Shown: positions 25,623-38,338 of the stretch, piece by piece | How positions within the stretch are numbered: the stretch's first letter is position 1 | Layout: every line of letters begins with the position of its first letter | NCBI RefSeq assembly: GCF_011391645.1 | Contig: NZ_JAABQC010000004.1 | Coordinates: forward strand, 1 to 53,838 | Length of the DNA stretch: 53,838 bases | Reading direction: 5' to 3' | Source: Rhodoferax sp. | Lineage (GTDB): Bacteria; Pseudomonadota; Gammaproteobacteria; Burkholderiales; Burkholderiaceae_C | Notes under the pieces: generated by a model | Databases searched by the model: none | What the model was told of the DNA's origin: nothing | Seen by the model: the letters and a program-made list of their open reading frames with translations, nothing else | Translations under genes and position numbers: made by a program

Positions 25623-26771
25623 TCAATTTTGAGCATCCAGCCACCCTGCCGCGCACCATGCCGCTAACAAAACAAGCGCTTGCACACTGAGCTTTGCCAC
25701 ATCCCTGCCGGTCAAATAGCGGCTGTTGGCCAAAGCACGCATCAAGGTGGCGTCCCGACCTGAAGCGCTGAAACTTTCGCCATTGATGAAAATATGGTGG
25801 GGATCAAACATCATTTTGGTACGTCGGTCCAGACGAACCCCCCGCGCTTTCATCGCCTGCGTGTCGTCAGCCGACCCGACACGCGCTTCAAACCAGACAT
25901 TAGGCTTGGGCTCGGTCATGTATTCACCCAGCCCGCGAGCCAGGGCCAGACTGTCTTGCAGGGCATCCTGCAGTGCGTTCTGGGCAAACTCCATCATCGT
26001 GGCCGGTATTTCAGCCGGTTGATTCACGGCAGGCTGATTTGGGTCCCGGTACAAACCCACGCCCACAACCTCTTCGGCATCTTCAGCCAGGCGTTGCAAC
26101 AATTCCCGCGCCAGTTCGCCCCGGTTGGGAATGCGAAAGCCAATGGAATAGGTCATACATTCGCCCACAGCAATGCCATCATGGGCATAACGCGGGGGCA
26201 AATACAGCAGGTCGCCCGGCTCCAGCAGGTATTCCACCTCCGGCTCAAAATTGGCCAGAATCTTCAGAGGCACATCGGGCTGCAGGCTGAGGTCCTTCTG
26301 ACGTCCGATGCGCCAGCGTCTTTGGCCCTGCGCCTGCAGCAAAAACACGTCGTAGCTGTCATAGTGCGGCCCCACGCCGCCACCATCGGTGGCAAAACTG
26401 ATCATCAGGTCATCCAACCGGGCATCAGGTACAAACCGGAACTGGTTCATCAGGTCATGCACCCGGTCATGGTGCAAATCGACACCCTGCACAAGAATGG
26501 TCCAGCCCGCCTGTTTCAGCGGCGGCAAGGCGCGGCGCTGAAACGGTCCGTGCTTGAAACGCCACCCCGGTTTGCTGCCCGGCTCCTGGATGACCATGCG
26601 GGTCTGGGCGTCCTCATTGGCTGCCAGTTCAAACAGTTGCGCGCGGTCCAGCAGGGGCTTGAAGCCGGGAATCGCTTGTCTGACCAGCAGTGGCTTCTTT
26701 TGCCAATAGCGCTTCATGAACAATTGGGGGCTGATGCCGCCTAATAAAGGCAGCGCTTGGGTGACATCCAT
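25623..26771 (-). CDS. roxA: JmjC-type ribosomal oxygenase, RoxA/YcfD family
   Basis: This Fe(II)/2-oxoglutarate-dependent oxygenase is of the type that hydroxylates an arginine in ribosomal protein L16. The 382-residue protein has the cupin/JmjC metal triad His136-x-Asp138 (VGPHYDSYD) and His197 (PPRYAHDGI). The family N-terminus includes FMKRYWQKKPLLVRQA, and a C-terminal winged-helix-like part follows. The ATG at 26771 has GGAGAA upstream; the open frame extends far beyond but only as antisense of the FKBP gene. It is divergent from the FKBP gene across 40 bp. Confidence 0.9.
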   Translation of the reverse strand: MDVTQALPLLGGISPQLFMKRYWQKKPLLVRQAIPGFKPLLDRAQLFELAANEDAQTRMVIQEPGSKPGWRFKHGPFQRRALPPLKQAGWTILVQGVDLHHDRVHDLMNQFRFVPDARLDDLMISFATDGGGVGPHYDSYDVFLLQAQGQRRWRIGRQKDLSLQPDVPLKILANFEPEVEYLLEPGDLLYLPPRYAHDGIAVGECMTYSIGFRIPNRGELARELLQRLAEDAEEVVGVGLYRDPNQPAVNQPAEIPATMMEFAQNALQDALQDSLALARGLGEYMTEPKPNVWFEARVGSADDTQAMKARGVRLDRRTKMMFDPHHIFINGESFSASGRDATLMRALANSRYLTGRDVAKLSVQALVLLAAWCAAGWLDAQN

Positions 26772-26811
26772 GGGGTTCTCCGTTGGGGTTTTTGTCTGCG
26801 ACAATTCTCGT

Positions 26812-27345
26812 ATGGAAATCACACAACAATGCGTCGTCGCTTTAAGCTGGACACTCAAAGACTCTTTGGGTGAAGAACTGGACGTGCTCGATGAGCCCGT
26901 GGAATTTTTGGTCGGGGGCGGTGACTTGTTTGAAGTCATTGAGGCCGCGCTGCAAGGCCACACGGTTGGCGCCACGGTCAACCTGCACATCGAACCCGAG
27001 CAGGGCTTTGGCGAGTTCAATGACCAGTTGATCTTTCTGGAACGTCGCGAACTCTTTCCACCCGAACTGGAGGAGGGTCTGACCTTCGAGGGAGCCGCCC
27101 TGCCCGCTGGCTGTACCCCGGACATGCCCAAGGATGTGCTCTACACCGTGACTGACATTTACCCCGAGCATGTGGTGCTGGACGGCAACCATCCGCTCGC
27201 TGGCATTGCGCTGCATCTGACGTTGCAGGTGCGCGGTGTGCGCGAAGCCACGGAAGCTGAAATTGGATGTGGCAGCGCAGGCACCGGTTTTTTCAAGATC
27301 ACCCCCATGCACAATCTGGCACCGGGCAGCAGTTCTCTGCATTAA
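26812..27345 (+). CDS. SlyD-like FKBP-type peptidyl-prolyl isomerase
   Basis: This 177-residue protein has the SlyD architecture. A split FKBP domain (ALSWTLKDSLGEELD and, at the end, HPLAGIALHLTLQV) surrounds an insert-in-flap chaperone domain (about residues 65-130). Unlike E. coli SlyD it lacks the long His/Cys-rich metal-binding tail; the C-terminus keeps only scattered His and Cys. It probably acts as a cytoplasmic folding helper. I start at 26812 (MEITQQC) because upstream codons overlap the roxA promoter region. Confidence 0.88.
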   Translation: MEITQQCVVALSWTLKDSLGEELDVLDEPVEFLVGGGDLFEVIEAALQGHTVGATVNLHIEPEQGFGEFNDQLIFLERRELFPPELEEGLTFEGAALPAGCTPDMPKDVLYTVTDIYPEHVVLDGNHPLAGIALHLTLQVRGVREATEAEIGCGSAGTGFFKITPMHNLAPGSSSLH

Positions 27346-27376
27346 CGGGAGCGGCACAAATCGTTGTCAGACGGCG

Positions 27377-27812
27377 TCAAGCCTTGCCGGTTGAGCCGTA
27401 GCCACCTTCACCGCGCACGCTGGCTGGAAACTCGGTCACCACATTGAACTGGACCTGAACCACCGGCACGATGACCAGTTGGGCAATGCGCTCCATGGGT
27501 TCAATGGTGAATGCGACGTCGCTGCGGTTCCATGCGCTCACCATCAGCTGACCCTGGTAATCACTGTCGATCAAACCCACCAGATTGCCCAACACGATGC
27601 CGTGCTTGTGACCCAGACCGGAGCGCGGCAGGATCATGGCGGCAAACCCGGGGTCCTGCAAATAAATCGCAATGCCGGTGGGCACCAGATGCCAGGCATT
27701 GGCAGTCAACGTCAGCGGAGCGTCAAGACAGGCGCGCAAATCCAGACCGGCACTGCCGGGTGTCGCATAGGCGGGCAATAGCTCTGCCATGCGCGGATCA
27801 ACCACTTTCACA

Positions 27813-27826
<14 letters not shown>
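27377..27826 (-). CDS. dut: Deoxyuridine 5'-triphosphate nucleotidohydrolase
   Basis: dUTPase converts dUTP to dUMP and pyrophosphate, keeping uracil out of DNA. The 149-residue trimeric-type enzyme shows all five motifs: [38 protein letters not shown] and the C-terminal GEGGYGSTG. Two adjacent ATGs (27826, 27823) follow GGGAGAA. The gene overlaps the upstream coaBC by 14 bp on the same strand, the conserved coaBC-dut order. Confidence 0.96.
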
Positions 27827-30806
<2,980 letters not shown>

Positions 30807-30807
<1 letters not shown>

Positions 30808-31664
30808 TGAAGCTGTGTGGTTTTGACGTCGGCTTGCAGCAGCCGTTTTTTCTGATTGCCGGTCCCTGCGTGATTGAGTCCGAGCAATTGCAGATGGACA
30901 CGGCTGGCACGCTCAAGGAAATCACACAAGAGTTGGGCATCCCGTTTATTTTCAAGAGCAGCTTCGACAAGGCCAATCGCTCCAGTGGCGGCACATTCCG
31001 CGGCCCCGGCATCGACAAAGGTCTGGAGATTCTGGCCAAGGTCAAGCGCGAATTGGGTTTGGCCGTGCTAACCGACATTCACTCGGAAGACCAGATCGCG
31101 CAAGTGGTGGCCGTGGTGGACGTTCTGCAAACCCCGGCCTTTTTGTGCCGCCAAACCGACTTCATACGCGCGGTGGCGCAGTCTGGCAAGCCCGTCAACA
31201 TCAAAAAAGGGCAATTTCTGGCTCCCGGTGACATGAAAAATGTGATCGACAAAGCGCGCGCTGCTGCCCGCGAAAAAGGCCTGCCTGAAGACAACTTCAT
31301 GGCCTGCGAACGCGGTGTCAGCTTTGGCTACAACAACCTGGTGAGCGACATGCGCTCGCTGGCCATCATGCGCGAAACCGGTGCGCCGGTGGTGTTCGAT
31401 GCCACCCACTCGGTGCAATTACCCGGCGGCCAAGGCACCAGCAGCGGCGGCCAGCGTGAGATGGTGCCGGTGCTGGCGCGCGCGGCGGTGGCAGTGGGCG
31501 TGGCCGGACTCTTCATGGAAACGCACCCTGATCCAGCCAAAGCCCTCAGTGACGGCCCCAACGCCGTGCCGCTCAAACACATGCGAGCCCTGCTTGAAAC
31601 CCTGCTGGCGCTGGACCGGGTGACCAAGCGGCATGGATTTCTAGAGAACCATTTTGCCGCCTGA
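30807..31664 (+). CDS. kdsA: 3-deoxy-D-manno-octulosonate 8-phosphate synthase
   Basis: KdsA condenses phosphoenolpyruvate with arabinose 5-phosphate to make KDO-8-phosphate for lipopolysaccharide. The 285-residue protein has [54 protein letters not shown] and [11 protein letters not shown], typical of the family. The ATG lies in TGATGA with the pyrG stop, so translation is probably coupled. It lies 50 bp before eno, placing a PEP consumer next to the PEP-producing enzyme. Confidence 0.97.
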
Positions 31665-31702
31665 CCCATTTGCTAAAGTTTTATTTACTTTCAATTTTTT
31701 AA

Positions 31703-32998
<1,296 letters not shown>

Positions 32999-33006
32999 GG
33001 TCTGCC

Positions 33007-33285
33007 ATGGGCTCACGCTCGGTGATGCTCCTCCTGATTGCCCTGCTCGTGGTTTTGCACGCGCAGTTGTGGCTGGGGCGTGGCAGCATATCGAACGTGG
33101 CTCAGCTACAGGCACAACTCAAGATGCAAGCCGAGCTTAACCAGCAAGCAGTGCTGGCCAACCAGCAACTTGCCGCCGAAGTTCGGGATTTGAAAGAAGG
33201 TCTGGAAATGATTGAAGAGAAGGCGCGCCTGGAGCTGGGCATGATCAAGGCAAATGAAATTTTTGTCCAAATCGCACGGCCCTGA
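33007..33285 (+). CDS. ftsB: Cell division protein FtsB
   Basis: FtsB is a bitopic inner-membrane protein that joins FtsL and FtsQ in the divisome. The 92-residue protein has an N-terminal membrane helix (about 6-23), a coiled coil (AQLQAQLKMQAELNQQ to LKEGLEMIEEKARLELGM), and the short FtsB tail IKANEIFVQI. It starts 8 bp after eno, a conserved arrangement in beta- and gammaproteobacteria. Confidence 0.94.
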   Translation: MGSRSVMLLLIALLVVLHAQLWLGRGSISNVAQLQAQLKMQAELNQQAVLANQQLAAEVRDLKEGLEMIEEKARLELGMIKANEIFVQIARP

Positions 33286-33539
33286 ACGCATCTTTTTTTC
33301 ACACGGTTCTTGCCACCAGCGGCGTTGGCGACACTACAATCAATTTGCCTGCCGTGTATGCCGGGTTTTATATTTCCTTGAACCAATGCTCTTAGAGCTC
33401 GGGCTTGGAACATTGTCTTGTCAGCGTGATCGTCTCGCGTTAGATGAACCCAAGACATCGACTGACCTCGCCCACCTGAACCCCGGTTCAGGATGAGGAT
33501 CCGGTGACATGCGCAGGCACCCTACCCACTTCCTGCCAG

Positions 33540-34358
33540 ATGCAGTTTGAACCCCTGTTAATTATTGAACTGGCAACACTCGGCTTGTGCACGGGTTTTC
33601 TGGCCGGACTGCTGGGCATTGGCGGCGGCATGGTCATGGTGCCTTTCATGACCATCATCCTGACCAACCGCGGTGTGGCCCCTGAACTGATCATCAAAAT
33701 GGCCATCGCCACCTCCATGGCGACCATTGTTTTCACTTCCATCTCCAGTGTGCGGGCACACCACAAACGAGGCGCCGTGCGCTGGGACCTGGTCAAAAAG
33801 TTAACCCCAGGGATCGTCCTGGGTGGCATGATTGCCAGCATGGGTGTCTTTGCCCTGCTCAAAGGGTCCTCACTGGCCGTTTTCTTTGCGCTGTTTGTCG
33901 GCTTTTCAGCCACGCAAATGTTTTTGGATAAAAAACCGCCGCCAAGTCGGGAAATTCCTGGCAGCCTCGGTTTGCTCGGTGCCGGCTCGGTGATTGGTTT
34001 TTTGTCGGGTCTGGTGGGGGCTGGTGGCGGTTTTATCAGCGTGCCGTTCATGACCTGGGTGAACGTATCGATCCACAACGCTGTGGCGACCTCTGCCGCG
34101 CTCGGTTTTCCGATCGCCCTTGCCAGCGCGACAGGTTATATTTTGAGCGGCTTGACGCTTGAGCACCTGCCACCCTACTCTCTGGGCTACATCTGGTTGC
34201 CAGGCTTGCTCGTCATTGCGAGCTGTAGCGTTTTAACGGCGCCACTCGGGGCAAAGGCTGCGCACAAACTTCCCGTGAAACGCCTGAAACGTGTGTTCGC
34301 CAGCATTTTGTATCTCTTGGCCGCTTACATGCTGTACAAGGGCTGGCTGACTTCGTAG
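33540..34358 (+). CDS. TauE/SafE-family (TSUP) anion permease
   Basis: This 272-residue membrane protein has about eight helices in two repeats, each with the TSUP glycine motif: GFLAGLLGIGGGMVMVPF and GFLSGLVGAGGGFISVPFMTW. The family exports sulfite, sulfoacetate or other small anions; the substrate here is unknown. I prefer ATG 33540 because it sits right before the first helix; GTG 33504 is possible. The 254 bp upstream contain TTGCCA (33310)-19 bp-TACAAT (33335), a weak promoter candidate implying a leader of about 190 nt, and a CTGAAC/GTTCAG hairpin at 33477-33492. A terminator follows the gene. Confidence 0.87.
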   Translation: MQFEPLLIIELATLGLCTGFLAGLLGIGGGMVMVPFMTIILTNRGVAPELIIKMAIATSMATIVFTSISSVRAHHKRGAVRWDLVKKLTPGIVLGGMIASMGVFALLKGSSLAVFFALFVGFSATQMFLDKKPPPSREIPGSLGLLGAGSVIGFLSGLVGAGGGFISVPFMTWVNVSIHNAVATSAALGFPIALASATGYILSGLTLEHLPPYSLGYIWLPGLLVIASCSVLTAPLGAKAAHKLPVKRLKRVFASILYLLAAYMLYKGWLTS

Positions 34359-34360
34359 CA

Positions 34361-34397
34361 AAAAAAACCGCCCGTGTTGCCACTGGCGGTTTTTTTG
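34361..34397. terminator. Bidirectional terminator between TSUP permease and rplI
   Basis: AAAAACCGCC (34363-34372) and GGCGGTTTTT (34385-34394) form a 10-bp stem with a T-run on either strand. It serves the converging permease gene (plus) and the rpsF operon (minus). Confidence 0.85.
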
Positions 34398-34409
34398 GAC
34401 TGACCGGTA

Positions 34410-34862
34410 TCAGGCTGTTTCGCCGTACACCGAAACGGTAATTTCAACCACCACATCAGTGTGCAGTGCAACACTGACCGTGCTGTCACTGACCGTCTTG
34501 ATCGGGCCATTGGGCATGCGAACCTGAGACTTGGCCACAGCAAAGCCTGCTTTGGTCAGTTCTTCGGCGATGTCAGCATTGGTCACGGAGCCAAACAAGC
34601 GGCCATCCACGCCGGCTTTTTGCGTCAACTTGCAGGCGTGACCGGCAAGCTTCTCACCGATCGCCTGGCATTCGGCCAGTTTGGCGGCTGCCGCTTTTTC
34701 GAGTTCAGCACGGCGTGCTTCGAACTCTTGCTTGGCAGATGCCGTGGCGCGGCGAGCGCGACCTGACGGAATCAGAAAATTGCGGGCATAACCGTCCTTG
34801 ACACGAACGATCTCACCCAGGGTACCAAGGTTCACCACCTTGTCGAGCAGAATGATTTGCAT
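34410..34862 (-). CDS. rplI: 50S ribosomal protein L9
   Basis: This 150-residue L9 begins [13 protein letters not shown] and carries the conserved [16 protein letters not shown]. The long central helix and C-terminal domain ([16 protein letters not shown]) follow. It is the last gene of rpsF-priB-rpsR-rplI and is followed by a terminator. Confidence 0.98.
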   Translation of the reverse strand: MQIILLDKVVNLGTLGEIVRVKDGYARNFLIPSGRARRATASAKQEFEARRAELEKAAAAKLAECQAIGEKLAGHACKLTQKAGVDGRLFGSVTNADIAEELTKAGFAVAKSQVRMPNGPIKTVSDSTVSVALHTDVVVEITVSVYGETA

Positions 34863-34873
34863 GGTTGTGGTCC

Positions 34874-35158
34874 TTAGATCTTGTGCTGGTCGCTGTAAGG
34901 CAGCATCGCCAAAAAGCGTGCGCGCTTGATAGCCGTGTTGAGCTGACGCTGGAAAATGGCGCGTGTACCCGTCAAACGCGCGGGGATGATCTTGCCATTT
35001 TCAGCAATGAAGTCACGCAAGGTGTCGATGTCCTTGTAGTCGATTTCTTCGACGCCAGTCACCGTGAAGCGGCAAAAGCGCTTGCGCTTGAACAGCAGAT
35101 TTTGTGCGGGGCGCTTTGGGCGCTTGTCTTTGTTATTGAAACGTTTTGGTCCGGCCAT
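34874..35158 (-). CDS. rpsR: 30S ribosomal protein S18
   Basis: This 94-residue S18 contains the core [23 protein letters not shown] and [37 protein letters not shown] segment. It binds S6 in the 30S platform. It lies 28 bp after priB and 11 bp before rplI. Confidence 0.97.
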   Translation of the reverse strand: MAGPKRFNNKDKRPKRPAQNLLFKRKRFCRFTVTGVEEIDYKDIDTLRDFIAENGKIIPARLTGTRAIFQRQLNTAIKRARFLAMLPYSDQHKI

Positions 35159-35186
35159 GATGGACTCCTTAAATTTTTAAAAAACT

Positions 35187-35501
35187 TTAACTTTGAGCAA
35201 ATTCCTGAACATGAAACACCAGTTGTTTGCTACCGCGTGGAGAAGCCAAAAAGCCCTTGAAGAGCCAACTGCTTCCGAGTTCCTGTTGGGCCAATCGCTC
35301 AGCCACAGAACCAAATGACACGGATTTCAAAAGTGCTTTGACTTGTCTCGTCTGACCGGCTTCAACTGCTTCGGAGGCATGCTCCAACAAACAGTTCAAG
35401 GCCGGCACACCAGAGGGCGTATAACGCATGGTGCTTGATTCGACAATTTGCGCCGTTAATACGAATTGATTAACGGCTACGTTGGCACTCGGTGTTGTCA
35501 C
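35187..35501 (-). CDS. priB: Primosomal replication protein N (PriB)
   Basis: This 104-residue OB-fold single-strand DNA-binding protein of the replication-restart primosome has NQFVLTAQIVESSTMRYTPSGVP, typical of beta/gammaproteobacterial PriB, and ends in WLFKGFLA-type sequence. It lies between rpsF and rpsR, its conserved location, 9 bp after rpsF. Confidence 0.94.
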   Translation of the reverse strand: MTTPSANVAVNQFVLTAQIVESSTMRYTPSGVPALNCLLEHASEAVEAGQTRQVKALLKSVSFGSVAERLAQQELGSSWLFKGFLASPRGSKQLVFHVQEFAQS

Positions 35502-35510
35502 TCAGGAAAT

Positions 35511-35876
35511 TTAAGCCTGGTATTCGGCTTGCTGCGTTTTGCGAGCGTCTTCGCGCTCAACGGTCTTCATCATGGAAGATGGGCCGGTTTCAGCCTTTTT
35601 CTTCAGAACCGTCAAATGGCGCAACACGGCATCGTTGAACTTGAAAGCATGCTCAAGTTCAGCCATGACCGCCTGGTCGGCTTCGATGTTGACGCACAGG
35701 TAATGGGCCTTGGCCAATTTGTTGATCAGATAGACCAACTGGCGACGACCCCAGTCTTCGACACGGTGCACTTTGCCACCGCCGGCAACGATCATGCCCT
35801 TGTAACGTTCCAGCATGGCTGGAACTTGTTCGCTCTGATCCGGATGAATCATGAGGATAATTTCATAATGACGCAT
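35511..35876 (-). CDS. rpsF: 30S ribosomal protein S6
   Basis: This 121-residue S6 begins [19 protein letters not shown] and has the [22 protein letters not shown] core. It is the first gene of the operon, with AGAAGGAG upstream of the ATG. Its 110-bp upstream region holds a hairpin suited to S6:S18 autoregulation. Confidence 0.98.
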   Translation of the reverse strand: MRHYEIILMIHPDQSEQVPAMLERYKGMIVAGGGKVHRVEDWGRRQLVYLINKLAKAHYLCVNIEADQAVMAELEHAFKFNDAVLRHLTVLKKKAETGPSSMMKTVEREDARKTQQAEYQA

Positions 35877-35914
35877 TGAAACTCCTTCTGGATAAACCTC
35901 TAAAGAGGCAAGAA

Positions 35915-35944
35915 ACCGCCCTCAGCGTCTAATTGAGGTGCGGT
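35915..35944 (-). promoter_or_regulatory. Candidate S6:S18-binding leader hairpin of the rpsF operon
   Basis: In the minus-strand leader ACCGC-A-CCTCA pairs with TGAGG-GCGGT, a 10-bp stem with one bulged A and a 9-nt loop. A -10-like TATAAT (complement of 35958-35963) lies just upstream, so the hairpin falls in the 5' leader. rpsF leaders in many bacteria carry a stem with a CCG element bound by the S6:S18 complex; the CCG here is in the stem. A second small hairpin (CCTCT/AGAGG) is at 35897-35908. Confidence 0.5.
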
Positions 35945-35986
35945 AAGGTAACTCGCGATTATAGCCAGTTAATCTTTTGGCATCGC

Positions 35987-38296
35987 TCAGCGCGCACTTG
36001 CAGCAGAGCCCCGGGTCAGCCAGCTCAGGACAATCGTCACCAACAATCCCGCGCCCACGCCAAAAACTCCTGCCGAAACGGGCTCGATCCTGAACCAGAG
36101 ACCGGAGCCTTCCAGATTCAGCATGGTTCTGACCGCGGTCATGTTGATCAGCATGTAATAAACCGTTACTGACAAGCCGGTCAACATACCCGCCACGGCC
36201 GCAAAACGGGTCACACCAGCCCAAAAAATACTCAAGATCATGACGGGCACAAAGGCCGAACCAGCCAGGGAAAACGAGGCAGAGACCATAAAAAGAATGT
36301 CAGCAGGACGCTGCGCTGCCGCATAGGCGGCCACCAAGGCCACCAGCAGGAGCGCAAACTTTGACAGCATCACACGGCGCACCGATCCGGCACGATCTGC
36401 GTTTTTCCACAAAAACAAGTCATGCGCCAAGGCGTTGCCAATGGTGAGCAACAAGCCGTCGGCTGTTGACAATGCCGCAGCCAAACCGCCAGCCGCGACC
36501 AGACCAGACACCACATACGGCAGGCCGCCCAATTCTGGCGTGGCCAGCATGACGATGTCAGGACCCAGTTGCAGTTCCGCAAACTGCAGGATACGGTCGC
36601 CATTGATGTCACTGACAGAGATCAGGGTCGGATCAAGCTTGGTCCATTGCGCGATCCAGACCGGCAAATCATCAAAGCGCATGCCAACCAATTGGCTCAT
36701 GACCTCAAACTTCACCAACACGGCCAGTGCGGGCGCAGAAAGATACAGGAGGGCAATAAAAAACAGAGACCATGTGGCCGAGTTCCTGGCTTCGGCCACG
36801 GTTCTGGTGGTGTAAAAACGCGTCAGCAAATGGGGCAGCCCCGCCGTGCCAATCATGAGGCAGAACATCAGTGCCAAAAAGTTTCGCCGGGACGCGTCGA
36901 ACAATGATTGCTCTTCAGCCGTTCCCTGTGGGTTGCCTGCAAAGGGCTGGGTGTGCGTGGGCATGCCCGCCAAAGGCTGGGCGCGTGCCAGATCTTCCTG
37001 CATGGCCTGCGTCCAGCGCTCGCGTGCCGTGGCCTCGTCACGCGGCAAGGCGGCCAGCTGACGCCTCGCCGTCACGATAACTGACTCATCCGCTTGCGCT
37101 GCCGTCAGGCGCTGAATCATTTCTTTTTGGTCCCTTTTTTCCTGTTCAAGTGAGGCGGGCAATTGCATCAACTTGCGCTCGTACTCGGTGGCGCGCCGCT
37201 GGTATTCCAGGACCACCTGCTGTTCAGCGGGTGAATTCAGCAGTTGCGATTCCAGCGCTGAAATTTTCGGCAGCTGTTGACCATAAACCACGGCAGCCAC
37301 CGGGTTGCCCAACTGCTTGTAGGCAAGCCAGGACACCGGAATCAAAAACGCCAGGATCACCACCACATACTGCGTGACCTGCGTCCACGTGACCGCGCGC
37401 ATGCCGCCCAGAAACGAGCACACCAGCACGCCACCCAGACCCAGCAGGATGCCAATCTCGAACTGGACACCTGTCAGGCGGGACGTGATCAGACCAACGC
37501 CATAAATTTGTGCCACCACGTAAGTGAAAGAACACAAAACCGCGGACCAGGCAGCAATGATGCGCGGCCAGCGGCCGCCAAAACGATGGCCAAAATAATC
37601 TGGCAAGGTATATAGGTTGAGTTTCCTCAGATACGGTGCGACAAACAGCGCGACCAGACAAAAGCCCCCTGTCCAGCCCAGCACGTAGACCAAACCGCCA
37701 GGCTCAGTGCCTGATCCTGAAAAGCCCTGCAAATAAAGCCCGCCCGCCATGCTGATGAACGAAGCGGCGCTCATCCAGTCAGCGGCAATGGCCATGCCGT
37801 TGTACATCGCAGGAATACGCCGGCCCGCCACATAATATTCCGACGCATTGGAAGTACGCCCGTAAATGCCGATCAACGCGTAGAGAAAAACGGTGGCAAA
37901 AAGAAAAGTGGCGCCCACCCAGATTTTCCGCAACCCGTTTTGCTCGGCCAGCGCCAGCGCCACGATGAACATGATGAGCAACACCACAAAAGTGGCAAAC
38001 CGGCGATGAATACGGCGGTTGTACGCCAAGATGTCGGCTGTAACCGGTGGCGCCGGTCCCTCCTGCCTATTGGCAACCCAGGCAAATACTGCCACGATGC
38101 CGATGAAAATGATGACACTGCCCTGCGCGGCAAACCAGTAGGACACTGGCCAACCTGCGACGATTTGCATCAGGTCATTGGCAAAGAAAACGACACCAAA
38201 AGACGCGGCAAACCACACCAGCAAAAGCCAGCCGTGCAAACGGGTCAGGTTTGCAGTCGGCAGACTCTTGCCTGTGGTCACGTCGGCGTCAACCAT
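35987..38296 (-). CDS. Fused sodium:solute symporter (small DUF4212 subunit + VC_2705-type large subunit)
   Basis: This 769-residue inner-membrane protein has two parts. Residues about 18-80 resemble the two-helix small subunit (DUF4212 family; WFAAQGSVIIFI). From about 100 onward it is an SSS-family transporter (YYVAGRRIPAMYNGMAIAADWMSAASFI; LPDYFGHRFGG; ALSTADGLLLTIGNALAHD) related to acetate symporter ActP and the VC_2705 subfamily. A hydrophilic insert of about 125 residues (340-465), rich in Glu, Gln and Arg and probably partly coiled-coil, splits the helices. The substrate is unknown; small organic acids are likely. The start is ATG 38296 (a TTG precedes it by one codon). It is 42 bp downstream of ppsA, so co-transcription is possible. 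Confidence 0.85.
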   Translation of the reverse strand: MVDADVTTGKSLPTANLTRLHGWLLLVWFAASFGVVFFANDLMQIVAGWPVSYWFAAQGSVIIFIGIVAVFAWVANRQEGPAPPVTADILAYNRRIHRRFATFVVLLIMFIVALALAEQNGLRKIWVGATFLFATVFLYALIGIYGRTSNASEYYVAGRRIPAMYNGMAIAADWMSAASFISMAGGLYLQGFSGSGTEPGGLVYVLGWTGGFCLVALFVAPYLRKLNLYTLPDYFGHRFGGRWPRIIAAWSAVLCSFTYVVAQIYGVGLITSRLTGVQFEIGILLGLGGVLVCSFLGGMRAVTWTQVTQYVVVILAFLIPVSWLAYKQLGNPVAAVVYGQQLPKISALESQLLNSPAEQQVVLEYQRRATEYERKLMQLPASLEQEKRDQKEMIQRLTAAQADESVIVTARRQLAALPRDEATARERWTQAMQEDLARAQPLAGMPTHTQPFAGNPQGTAEEQSLFDASRRNFLALMFCLMIGTAGLPHLLTRFYTTRTVAEARNSATWSLFFIALLYLSAPALAVLVKFEVMSQLVGMRFDDLPVWIAQWTKLDPTLISVSDINGDRILQFAELQLGPDIVMLATPELGGLPYVVSGLVAAGGLAAALSTADGLLLTIGNALAHDLFLWKNADRAGSVRRVMLSKFALLLVALVAAYAAAQRPADILFMVSASFSLAGSAFVPVMILSIFWAGVTRFAAVAGMLTGLSVTVYYMLINMTAVRTMLNLEGSGLWFRIEPVSAGVFGVGAGLLVTIVLSWLTRGSAASAR

Positions 38297-38338
38297 CAAT
38301 GGATGCCAGCGTCCTCAGCCAATGACACCACGCACCAC

